This document shows, in pieces, positions 45,371 to 53,463 of a stretch of DNA of 64,000 nt; the first letter of the stretch is position 1, and each line of letters begins with the position of its first letter. The stretch comes from SAR202 cluster bacterium bin127 (GTDB taxonomy: Bacteria > Chloroflexota > Dehalococcoidia > Lucifugimonadales > Lucifugimonadaceae), in assembly GCA_002239045.1 (NCBI GenBank), contig MPNN01000003.1:248001-312000 (forward strand), read 5' to 3'. Both the position numbers and the translations under genes were made by a program. Under the pieces are notes generated by a model that had not been told where the DNA came from, made no database searches, and worked only from the letters and a program-made list of their open reading frames with translations.

Positions 45371-46891
45371 TTAGGCGGACACCAATCCGGCAGTCTGTTT
45401 GAATGCCGTTACGGCTTCCATCAATCGATCGGCATTCTCGTCGCTGAGTTCACCGGTATCGCTGATCGCCGACAGTACATCAGGCAGGTTTGCCGCCATG
45501 TAGTCGTACCATTGCCCTTCAAACTCGCCGACTTTCTCGACATCCACGTCATCCAACGCACCTTCGTTGGCAACATGGAAGAGTGCGACCATGTTTTCAT
45601 ACGAGACTGGAGAGTTCTCGTCCTGTTTCAATAGCTCGCGGAAGCGCTCACCGCGCGCCAACTGACGCCTGGTGACCGGATCAAGGTCTTCCGCGCCAAA
45701 CTGCGCGAAAGTGGCCAACGAGTCGAACTGCGCCATCTCTGTTTTCAAGCTACCGGCAACAGATTTCATCCCGCGTCGCTGCGCCGATGAACCTACTCGT
45801 GTAACTGAAATACCAGAGTTGACCGCAGGCCGGATACCGGCGTTGAATAGGTCGGGCTCCAAGAATAGCTGACCGTCCGTAATGGAAATGACGTTCGTCG
45901 GAATGTACGCCGACACGTCTCCAGCTAGAGTTTCGATGATCGGCAGCGCCGTGATCGAACCTCCGCCGTATTCCCGCGACATGCGCGCCGCCCGTTCAAG
46001 GAGTCGGGAGTGCAAATAAAAGACGTCGCCGGGGTAGGCTTCACGCCCGGGAGGACGCTTCAACAGCAACGACATCTGGCGATACGCCCACGCGTGCTTC
46101 GAGAGATCGTCGTAGACGATGAGGACGTCGCGTCCTTTCGACATAAAGTATTCGGCCATCGTGCAACCCGCATACGGAGCCAAGAACTGGGTCGCGGCCG
46201 GATCTGACGCGTTGGCCGCTACGATAATCGTGTTGTCGAGCGCTCCTTGGTCGGATAATCGCTGCACAATACCAGCGACTTTAGATGCCTTCTGGCCGAT
46301 TGCCACATATACGCCGATCATGTCAGAATCGCGCTGGTTGATGATTGCGTCGACACAAAGCGATGTCTTGCCCGTCGAACGGTCGCCAATAACTAGCTCG
46401 CGCTGTCCGCGGCCAACTGGGACCATCGCGTCAACCACTTTGAGGCCGAACTGCACCGGCTGATTCACGGGTTGACGAGAAATGACACCAGGAGCGATCT
46501 TCTCGACTGGCAAAGTCTCCGTCGTGCGCGGCGCGGGTTGACCATCCAGCGGTCTGCCCAGCGGGTCGACTACACGACCTAGCAGATCATCACCGACCGG
46601 CACTTCAAGAATTCGACCTGTGGATCGAACCTCGTCCCCTTCACGGATCCGCAGGTAGTCGCCCATGATCACCGCACCAACCGATTCCTCTTCCAAGTTA
46701 AGCGCTAGCCCGAGAATGTCGTTGGGGAACTGAAGGATTTCGTTTAGGCGGACCCCGGCCAGCCCGTGTATGCGAGCAATACCATCGCCCGCTTCGACGA
46801 CAGTGCCAACGTCAACCATCGTGAGTTCGCCACCGAACTCTTCGATCTGACGCTTGATCACTGAAGCGATATCTTGCCCTGCGGTCGTCAT
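45371..46891 (-). CDS. atpA: ATP synthase alpha subunit
   Basis: The non-catalytic nucleotide-binding F1 subunit, 506 residues. Walker A GDRSTGKTSLCVDAI, the alpha-specific IYVAIGQ-like stretch (GVYVAIGQKASKVAG), arginine-finger region PAVNSGISVTRVGSSAQ and VLIVYDDLSKHAWAYRQ are all seen. AGGAG precedes the ATG by ten bases. Confidence 0.97.
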   Translation of the reverse strand: MTTAGQDIASVIKRQIEEFGGELTMVDVGTVVEAGDGIARIHGLAGVRLNEILQFPNDILGLALNLEEESVGAVIMGDYLRIREGDEVRSTGRILEVPVGDDLLGRVVDPLGRPLDGQPAPRTTETLPVEKIAPGVISRQPVNQPVQFGLKVVDAMVPVGRGQRELVIGDRSTGKTSLCVDAIINQRDSDMIGVYVAIGQKASKVAGIVQRLSDQGALDNTIIVAANASDPAATQFLAPYAGCTMAEYFMSKGRDVLIVYDDLSKHAWAYRQMSLLLKRPPGREAYPGDVFYLHSRLLERAARMSREYGGGSITALPIIETLAGDVSAYIPTNVISITDGQLFLEPDLFNAGIRPAVNSGISVTRVGSSAQRRGMKSVAGSLKTEMAQFDSLATFAQFGAEDLDPVTRRQLARGERFRELLKQDENSPVSYENMVALFHVANEGALDDVDVEKVGEFEGQWYDYMAANLPDVLSAISDTGELSDENADRLMEAVTAFKQTAGLVSA

Positions 46892-46970
46892 CGAATTAGT
46901 TCTCCTTAGAGTGGAAGCGGGAATATCCTGCTCCGCGTATTTGGCATCTCTTACTTCTCAACGAGTTAAA

Positions 46971-47516
46971 TCATCCCGAAATTGGTCGTTGCGCAAGCGA
47001 TTCCTGCATCGACTGCAATCGCGTCCGCGTGCTTCCATCGAACAAACGGTCACCCACCCGGGCAACAACTCCGCCGATAATCTTTGGATCAACCTGTTCC
47101 AACACTTCGATCCGCTTGTAACCGGTCATTCCTTGCAAGATTTGGACAATGCGTTCACGTCTTGCATCATCCAAAGGAACCGCAGTCGTTATCTGGGCTC
47201 GTCCGATACCTAAGTGATCGTCGGTCAGTTCCCTAAACGTGTCACAGAAGCCACCGAACCGTTCGACGTCGCCGTTCGTGGTCATGAGGGACACTAGATT
47301 CCGCACCAATGGATCGGCGTCGCTCAGTAATATCTGGATGCCGTCGAGTTTGACGGCTTCCGGCACCGACGGCGCAGCCATAAATGCTTGCACGTCCGAC
47401 TCCGCGAAGATGTCTCGCGCCTTTGCCAAGTCGCGCTGCCAAACATCGAGCGCGTTCCGTTCAATCGCAATCGAGAATGCGGCTTGTGCGTATCTTCTGA
47501 CTGAGGTCGATGGCAT
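46971..47516 (-). CDS. atpH: ATP synthase delta subunit
   Basis: A 181-residue stator cap subunit linking b to alpha. RRYAQAAFSIAIERN at the start and VDPKIIGGVVARVGDRLFDGSTRTRLQSM near the end are the two conserved regions. It lies between atpF and atpA. Confidence 0.94.
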   Translation of the reverse strand: MPSTSVRRYAQAAFSIAIERNALDVWQRDLAKARDIFAESDVQAFMAAPSVPEAVKLDGIQILLSDADPLVRNLVSLMTTNGDVERFGGFCDTFRELTDDHLGIGRAQITTAVPLDDARRERIVQILQGMTGYKRIEVLEQVDPKIIGGVVARVGDRLFDGSTRTRLQSMQESLAQRPISG

Positions 47517-47548
47517 CCGAAAGTTAAATCTCCCGCCGTGCTTTGCGG

Positions 47549-48049
47549 TTAATTGCGCCGGGCGTCAAGGCCTTCATCCAGGACCCGGTCGATGAGTTCA
47601 CGGTGCGCACCCTCATCGAGGGATTGCTCCACAATGCGTTCTGCAGCCAGGATCGCGATGCCGGCGAATTCTCGACGCACCTCCTCGACCGCGGCTTCCT
47701 GCTCCCGTCGAATCTCTTCTCGCGCCCGGTCAAGCATTTCGTCGACCTGAGCACGCGTGCGTTCGACCTCTTGATCCCTCAACCGCAACGCCGCGTCTCG
47801 GGCTTCGGCGATCAAAGCCTGACCTTCGCCACGAGCATTAGCCAGTTCTTGTTCGACACGCTCCGCGGACGACGCAGCTTCTGCGCTCGCCCGTTCCGCC
47901 GCGGCCAAGCTTTCGCGGATGCGCTCGGCGCGTTGATCCAACATACGGGTTATGGGGCCGTATAGGAACATCCGCAGAAAGACCGCGATGACCGTAAACC
48001 CGACCAAAAAGGTCAAAAGGCGGGGTAGGTCTATTCCCAATGCATCCAT
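47549..48049 (-). CDS. atpF: ATP synthase b subunit
   Basis: A 166-residue peripheral stalk: one N-terminal membrane helix (LLTFLVGFTVIAVFLRMFLYG) followed by a long charged coiled coil rich in Arg, Glu and Ala. GGAG lies six bases before the ATG. Only one b-type gene is present in the operon. Confidence 0.94.
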   Translation of the reverse strand: MDALGIDLPRLLTFLVGFTVIAVFLRMFLYGPITRMLDQRAERIRESLAAAERASAEAASSAERVEQELANARGEGQALIAEARDAALRLRDQEVERTRAQVDEMLDRAREEIRREQEAAVEEVRREFAGIAILAAERIVEQSLDEGAHRELIDRVLDEGLDARRN

Positions 48050-48167
48050 GAGAATCTCCGAATCGTTCTACATCGGACTGATCGTTGCACCACCGCGTCG
48101 GCGGGATCAACGGCGTCGGCAATCAATTGAAGCCGATCCGTCCGCCGAAGCGCTGGCAGGGTGCAGA

Positions 48168-48560
<393 letters not shown>

Positions 48561-48604
48561 TCAATTGCCAAGCGTTCCATCTGTCCGTCGTGCAGTACTG
48601 CATC

Positions 48605-49924
48605 TCAATGTCCCCCCGCACCGTCGGCGTGATCGCCTTCCGGATGGTGGTGCGGCATGATCGCGAACGCACCGAACATCAGAGTCAAGACCGAGAAGAT
48701 TATCGCTTGGATGAAGCCGACGAACAGTTCCAACCCGATGAATGGGATCATCCCTATAAGCGGGAAAAGGAATCCCATCGAGATCAGCAGTATCTCACCC
48801 GCAAACATGTTGCCGAACAGACGGAACGTGAAGCTGATGATCTTGATGAACTCGCCGATGAGTTCCAACAGCCCTACGAAGAGGTCGATCGGGTTGCGCT
48901 TGAAGGGGTTGCCGACGAATTTGTCCCAGTACCCGCCGATGCCAAGCGTCTTGATGCCCCAGAACTGCACGCTGAACATTGCAAATATAGCGATCGCCAA
49001 GGTCATGTTCAAGTCGGTGCTCGATCCGCGCAGGTATGGGACTAGAATTCCAGCACGTTTGCCGACGAGCGATGTGTACTTGTCTGGGTTTTCGGTGAAA
49101 AACTCGGTGTTTGGCGCCGCATCTGGGGCGACACTCTCATCCAATCGTTGCGCGATTTTGACCACATCATCACTAGTCGGGTGCGTAGGATCGGCGACAT
49201 CGTATGCGACCACATCGATCAAGCTCAGCTTGTAATCGTTGCCGCGACCTAGAGGTAGCAATCGAATGCCGTCTCCATCGAAGATTACGAAGTCTTGTTC
49301 ACCGTACGTATCGAAGGTTTTGCCGACGAGTTTCTGCACGGACTCGTCACCGGCGTGAGTTTCTAGGTAGTGCCCCATCCCTTCGCCGTTCTTGCCGACA
49401 TCGTGGTGCAACCCGTCCAAAATTTTCTCGGCGTGTTCACTCTCCGCCTTGCCTTCGAACTTGTGGAAGAAGTACTCCGTCGTCGTCTCGACCCGGCCGA
49501 TGTTTCCGACTATGGGCAAAACGCCTAGCCAGTTTGAGAAAAGCACCACCAAGAAGATCGCGGTCGCCACGGGTATGAATACTCGTCCTGCCTTGCCGGA
49601 AGTCGATTCCGCAAGTCCGATGAAAAACTCGTAAAGAATCTCCATCAATGATTGCCAACGTCCCGGCACATCGGATATCTTGCGCGTTGCCAACCACGTC
49701 AACAACACAAGCACCACTATCGCGGCTAGAAACATCACCACCGTGTTGTAGAGCGCGAAATCGCCAATGTAGGTGACGAGTTCAGAGGGAACTTGCAGAT
49801 GAGGAACCGCACCACCGAGGAATCCACCACCGAACGCGGCGCCTAGGGCACCGCCCAATACCGAAATAAGTGCCACAGCGAGCAAGAAAACCGCTATGGC
49901 TATCGCTTTAGGGGATGAGAGCAA
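48605..49924 (-). CDS. atpB: ATP synthase a subunit with large extracytoplasmic insert
   Basis: The stator channel of Fo, 439 residues; typical a subunits are 230-330. Residues 1-143 hold the N-terminal helices (ending FSNWLGVLPIVGNIG), and 295-425 the conserved C-terminal half with STDLNMTLAIA, the essential Arg368 in TFRLFGNMFAGE, and GLELFVGFIQAIIFSVLTLMF. Between them, residues 144-294 form a hydrophilic insert rich in Asp, Glu and His. Start is TTG at 49924 with GGAGGGG five bases upstream. The C-terminal tail is His-rich (PHHHPEG). Confidence 0.95.
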   Translation of the reverse strand: MLSSPKAIAIAVFLLAVALISVLGGALGAAFGGGFLGGAVPHLQVPSELVTYIGDFALYNTVVMFLAAIVVLVLLTWLATRKISDVPGRWQSLMEILYEFFIGLAESTSGKAGRVFIPVATAIFLVVLFSNWLGVLPIVGNIGRVETTTEYFFHKFEGKAESEHAEKILDGLHHDVGKNGEGMGHYLETHAGDESVQKLVGKTFDTYGEQDFVIFDGDGIRLLPLGRGNDYKLSLIDVVAYDVADPTHPTSDDVVKIAQRLDESVAPDAAPNTEFFTENPDKYTSLVGKRAGILVPYLRGSSTDLNMTLAIAIFAMFSVQFWGIKTLGIGGYWDKFVGNPFKRNPIDLFVGLLELIGEFIKIISFTFRLFGNMFAGEILLISMGFLFPLIGMIPFIGLELFVGFIQAIIFSVLTLMFGAFAIMPHHHPEGDHADGAGGH

Positions 49925-50016
49925 ACTCTCCCCTCCATTCTGGGATCAGCGAATCTTGATTCGGTTCGATCGTCATCTTGCAATCAAGTCATCGGAAGGT
50001 CGGGTGGCCGGATCAC

Positions 50017-50256
50017 CTAACGCTTCGCCTTACCGAAGTCAGACAACATCCGCACCATGCCGACCAGCGCAATTGCGACCCCCAAGAGGATCCCGACCAC
50101 CAGCAGCAACGGTGCGCTGCCGATTAGTCCGTCTAACCACCATCCAATTAAAGCTCCTCCGGCGATGCTCACGCCGACGAACCAACCGATCATGGTCAAT
50201 CGCGCCAAAGTCGGGATGATACTTGGCACACTCTTCGGAGTCCGCTCGTCAGGCAT
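50017..50256 (-). CDS. AtpZ/AtpI-like ATP synthase accessory protein
   Basis: A 79-residue protein with two membrane helices (MIGWFVGVSIAGGALIGWWLD, LLLVVGILLGVAIALVGMV), the layout of AtpZ/AtpI proteins that open many ATP synthase operons and assist c-ring assembly or magnesium entry. It is the first gene of the operon; ATG at 50256 follows AAGGCGGG. Confidence 0.85.
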   Translation of the reverse strand: MPDERTPKSVPSIIPTLARLTMIGWFVGVSIAGGALIGWWLDGLIGSAPLLLVVGILLGVAIALVGMVRMLSDFGKAKR

Positions 50257-50283
50257 CAAATAACCCGCCTTCACTTCAAACAA

Positions 50284-50702
50284 TTATAAGCAACCAATCA
50301 CGCCATCACGACGGCAACCCGACATCATATTCCCACACGCCCTACACTCCCCTGCCCGCCAGCACAACGTAGGGGCGACCCTTGTGGTCGCCCACGCCCT
50401 CACACAACAACCATGCCCCCGTCATTCCCGCAATCCCCCGTCATTTCCGCGATCCCTCGTCATTCCCGCGCACGCGGGAACCCAGAGAAACACGCGCGTC
50501 ATTCCCGTGCACGCGGGAATCCAGAGAAAAACAAAGCACGCCACTCTCCCCCACTTCACACAAGCTGTGTCATTCCGAGCGAAGCCTCTGTCATTCCGAG
50601 CGGAGCCGAGGAATCTCCCCTCTCTTTGCGAAGCAAAAGGGGACGCGGCAACCATAGCGAGACGCAGGGGTAAACCATCTTAGACATATTTGGTGAATCT
50701 AT
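50284..50702. repeat. Dense palindromic-repeat cluster upstream of the ATP synthase operon
   Basis: No gene is supported. From left to right: GTAGGGGCGACCCTTGTGGTC (about 50369-50392), two GCACGCGGGAA-type palindromes (about 50457-50487 and 50497-50527) each followed by CCAGAGAAA, two CATTCCGAGCG-type units (about 50568-50613), and a GCGAAGC-rich repeat (about 50623-50672). Confidence 0.75.
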
Positions 50703-50731
50703 TTGAGGGTGCAAGGGAAGACTGCTACAAT
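50703..50731 (+). promoter_or_regulatory. Promoter of the PaREP1-like gene
   Basis: TTGAGG (50703-50708), a 17-base spacer, and TGC-TACAAT (extended -10, hexamer 50726-50731). The predicted start lies only about 3-5 bases before the ATG at 50742, so the mRNA is nearly leaderless. Confidence 0.6.
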
Positions 50732-50741
50732 CGTAATAACT

Positions 50742-51101
50742 ATGACCACAGTCGAACGATACCGCTCCGTTTCCTCCACGCTTTTCGATCAAGCGCAGGT
50801 TGAGTTGCAAGCTGGCGACCTAGTCCAAGCATCCGAGAAGTTCTGGGGCGCCGCCGCACAAGCTCTCAAAGCCACTGCACAACAACACCGATGGCAACAC
50901 GACTCTCATGCCCACTTCTACCAGATCGTGCGAAATCTCGTCAACGAAACCGGTGACAAAGAGTTGGTCGATCTCTTCAACGCTGCAAACCTCCTGCACA
51001 TCAACTTCTACGAACACTGGTTGGAACCCGACGAAATACAACGCCTGGCCGAGCAGGTGAGCCAGCTACTCAACCGTCTTGAGGTCATTAATCGCTCCTG
51101 A
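50742..51101 (+). CDS. PaREP1/HEPN-like helical protein, copy 2
   Basis: A 119-residue helical protein: AGDLVQASEKFWGAAAQALKA then FNAANLLHINFYEHWLEPDE, the PaREP1 pattern also found in the protein at 19517. RWQHDSH fits the loose HEPN Arg-x5-His spacing, unproven. A solitary gene with its own promoter. Its last third and about 310 bases of 3' flank are duplicated at 52990-53425. Function unknown; toxin-like or TA-associated in other genomes. Confidence 0.65.
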   Translation: MTTVERYRSVSSTLFDQAQVELQAGDLVQASEKFWGAAAQALKATAQQHRWQHDSHAHFYQIVRNLVNETGDKELVDLFNAANLLHINFYEHWLEPDEIQRLAEQVSQLLNRLEVINRS

Positions 51102-51109
51102 AATAGCTT

Positions 51110-51416
51110 AGAAATCGCCGCAATACTTCTAATCATTCCGAGCAAAGCCTCTGTCATTCCGAGCGAAGCCGAGGAATCTCCTCCCCCTCTCAGCGACCTG
51201 TGCACAACGTCCGTCATTCCGGCGAAAGCCGGAATCCAGAGTTGCGGTGCAACGGAGAAGCTCAGATGATCTGACGATGAATGCATCGTTTGTGAAGTTG
51301 TGCAAAGAACCCTCTCAGGAGGAGATTAAGAGGGGATTCGCGAACCGGCGCCAATTCGTGCTAAATCTCAACTCGGTAAAAACGCGCCTGGCATAACATT
51401 TGGGACTTGAAGCCAA
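51110..51416. repeat. Repeat block downstream of PaREP1-like gene (duplication copy 1)
   Basis: Includes two CATTCCGAGC-type units (about 51134-51180), a GGCGAAAGCC palindrome (51211-51240) and CAAAGAACCCTCTCAGGAGG. The whole block from within the PaREP1 gene to about 51415 is matched by 52990-53425. Confidence 0.75.
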
Positions 51417-51422
51417 ATACCC

Positions 51423-51509
51423 ATGCACGACCAGAACCAACCTTTCAATTACTACGAAATCCTAGGTGTGGCGTTCGATGTGTCGGACGAAGAAATCCGG
51501 CGTGCCTAA
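51423..51509 (+). pseudogene. Truncated J-domain (DnaJ-like) fragment
   Basis: ATG at 51423 encodes NYYEILGVAFDVSDEEIRRA then stop, which is the first helix and start of the second helix of a J-domain; the HPD motif and the rest are missing. A shifted frame shortly after reads DDIGVPCKS, resembling an Excalibur end, so fragments of two genes may be joined here. Confidence 0.6.
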
Positions 51510-51651
51510 CGGCCTGTTTCCGTTCGCGGTCGAATTGTCCGAAGGACGATATTGGCGTTCCCTGCAAGTCACATAGTGCCGACAAGGGAACAAATACCGT
51601 TTGACCTACGTCAACTCTTTAGATGAACGAAAAATGAACGTCGAGGTCCAA

Positions 51652-52746
51652 ATGAAACTCGCCATCATAATCGCCGCCTCGGTTACAGCCATCTGCTCCG
51701 CGGCATGCAGTAGCGCATCGCCGTCACCGGTGGGCTCGATTACCCCAATCGACGGAAAATCCGCGCCTGTTGACGAACCGCAAGACAAATCATCAACACA
51801 ACCTCCGCCGTCACCGACTCTTGATCAGACATCGACAATCCGAACTACGTCCGTGGATCCGTCAGTTTCATATCTCGAAGCTACAGTTGAACCATGCTCA
51901 CCCGTCGAAGGCTCGTCAATTGACCCGTGCGAACGCCGCGATTGGAGTTACAACTGGGTCGTCCAATTTCAACATCCAGATCTTGTCAAGTTCACTCACG
52001 TGACAGGACAAGGACGAAAAACGCCATACTATCCACCCCCAACTTTGCGAGAAGAGATGCGGTTGTCGTTTCAACCCATAACCGGTCAAAAACATAGATT
52101 GGGGGATGATCAAATTCCGCACTTTTTCGCCCGGGGCGTTTTCCGTCCCGGCTCCACGCGTTGCGCACTGCACGAATCCAACCTCACATTCGGCAGCGAC
52201 GGGATCACCACATTGAGCCGCGAGTTGGGTTGCTACGCGGATTTTGAAGTTCGGGAATATTTGGTCGGACGTGGTCCGGAACTTTTGACCCTTCACCCTC
52301 CGGTTTTCATCCTACACACCCCCCAAGACCCTGACTTTTACAAAACGGGCGAGCGTCTCGGTGATTTGGCATCCCATGTCGGCGAAACATGGGAAGGAAG
52401 CGAATTTGTCGTTGTCGTCGGACTAAACTACAACAACGCCGTCGAAGTTTGGAGAGTAAATGGGGTGGGCGACGTACAGCGGCGCGAAGACGGAGAAATA
52501 ATCATCTCTTGGGGTTTTCTGCATCTCTACCCTCCAAACAAACCCTTCGAACCGTATCTAAACATGCTGGAACCACGCCTAGACGACTACAGAACCGAAG
52601 TCGCGCCGGCATATTTTGCCGCCGCCGAAGAATTCGATCTCAATCCGGTCCTCGACGCGAATCTGATATTCCTGCGGAAATATCTGGAGGGTTTCGGAAT
52701 CTACGACGTCGACGAAGTTGAGATTAAACCCCCGCCGAAAAAATAA
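51652..52746 (+). CDS. Secreted lipoprotein of unknown function
   Basis: A 364-residue protein with a clear lipoprotein signal (MKLAIIIAASVTAICSAAC) and a Pro/Ser/Thr linker of about 70 residues. The mature domain contains two Cys-bearing segments (EPCSPVEGSSIDPCERRDWS and TRCALHESNL with GCYADFEV) that may form disulfides. The ATG at 51652 has GAGG five bases upstream; longer in-frame starts lack signal logic. No family recognised. Alone between duplicated blocks. Confidence 0.75.
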   Translation: MKLAIIIAASVTAICSAACSSASPSPVGSITPIDGKSAPVDEPQDKSSTQPPPSPTLDQTSTIRTTSVDPSVSYLEATVEPCSPVEGSSIDPCERRDWSYNWVVQFQHPDLVKFTHVTGQGRKTPYYPPPTLREEMRLSFQPITGQKHRLGDDQIPHFFARGVFRPGSTRCALHESNLTFGSDGITTLSRELGCYADFEVREYLVGRGPELLTLHPPVFILHTPQDPDFYKTGERLGDLASHVGETWEGSEFVVVVGLNYNNAVEVWRVNGVGDVQRREDGEIIISWGFLHLYPPNKPFEPYLNMLEPRLDDYRTEVAPAYFAAAEEFDLNPVLDANLIFLRKYLEGFGIYDVDEVEIKPPPKK

Positions 52747-52893
52747 CGCGCCCGCAAACTGATGCAAGATGTAGCCCTTCAGAAATTCAGCGCGCCTCCT
52801 CCCCCCAATCCCGCCTACCAACACTCCCCAAAAGCTCTCATATCCGATACATACAATGATTTAATAAATCCCCATTGCATCGGACTTACCCCA

Positions 52894-53099
52894 ATGCGCC
52901 AATTCACAACAACGACAACCCAACGCAACCAAGTCACCATTCCTGCCGAAGTTCGCCGCATCCTCGGTATCAACCCCCGGGACAAGGTCTCCTGCACATC
53001 AACTTCTACGAACACTGGCTGGAACTCAACGAAATACAACGCCTGGCCGAGCAGGTGAGCCAGCTACTCAACCGTCTTGAGGCCATCAATCGCTCATGA
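52894..53099 (+). pseudogene. Chimeric remnant: AbrB N-terminus joined to PaREP1 C-terminus
   Basis: Bases 52894-52991 copy the start of the AbrB gene at 56527 (MRQFTTTTTQRNQVTIPAEV) with few changes; from 52989 the sequence copies the end of the PaREP1 gene (LLHINFYEHWLELNEIQRLA), but in a different frame. The two sources share CTC at the joint (52989-52991). Neither part is functional as joined. Confidence 0.8.
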
Positions 53100-53109
53100 A
53101 CTAGCTTAG

Positions 53110-53425
53110 TAATCGCCACAATACTTCTAATCATTCCGAGCAAAGCCTCTGTCATTCCGAGCGAAGCCGAGGAATCTCCTCTCCATCTCGAGGACATGTG
53201 CACAACGTCCGTCATTCCGGCGAAAGCCGGCGCTTCAGCGGACGGAACGTCCATCCAGAGGGGCGGTGCAACGGGAAACGCACATGATCTGACCATGAAT
53301 GCGTCGTTTTTGAGGTTGTGCAAAGAACCCTCTCAGGGGGAGATTAAGAGGGGGGCGCGAACCAGTGCCAAATCGGATTCGACAAAGACGCGCTTGGCGT
53401 AACATTTGGCGCTCGAAGCCAAAGC
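53110..53425. repeat. Duplication copy 2 of the PaREP1 3' flank
   Basis: Matches 51110-51415 in order, with substitutions. The central GGCGAAAGCCGG palindrome here is interrupted by an insert (GCTTCAGCGGACGGAACG), giving an example of repeat decay or expansion. Confidence 0.75.
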
Positions 53426-53463
53426 CAGACACGCGTGAAGCTCCTAGATTGCGATGTTGATGT

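Noticed and set aside
49040-49495. AtpB insert as a frameshift or inserted gene
   Set aside because: The reading frame is continuous on both sides with conserved halves intact and no stop or repeat boundaries, so it is a real part of the protein.
50457-50527. Possible CRISPR-like repeats
   Set aside because: Units are short palindromes with irregular spacing, no uniform spacers and no cas genes nearby.
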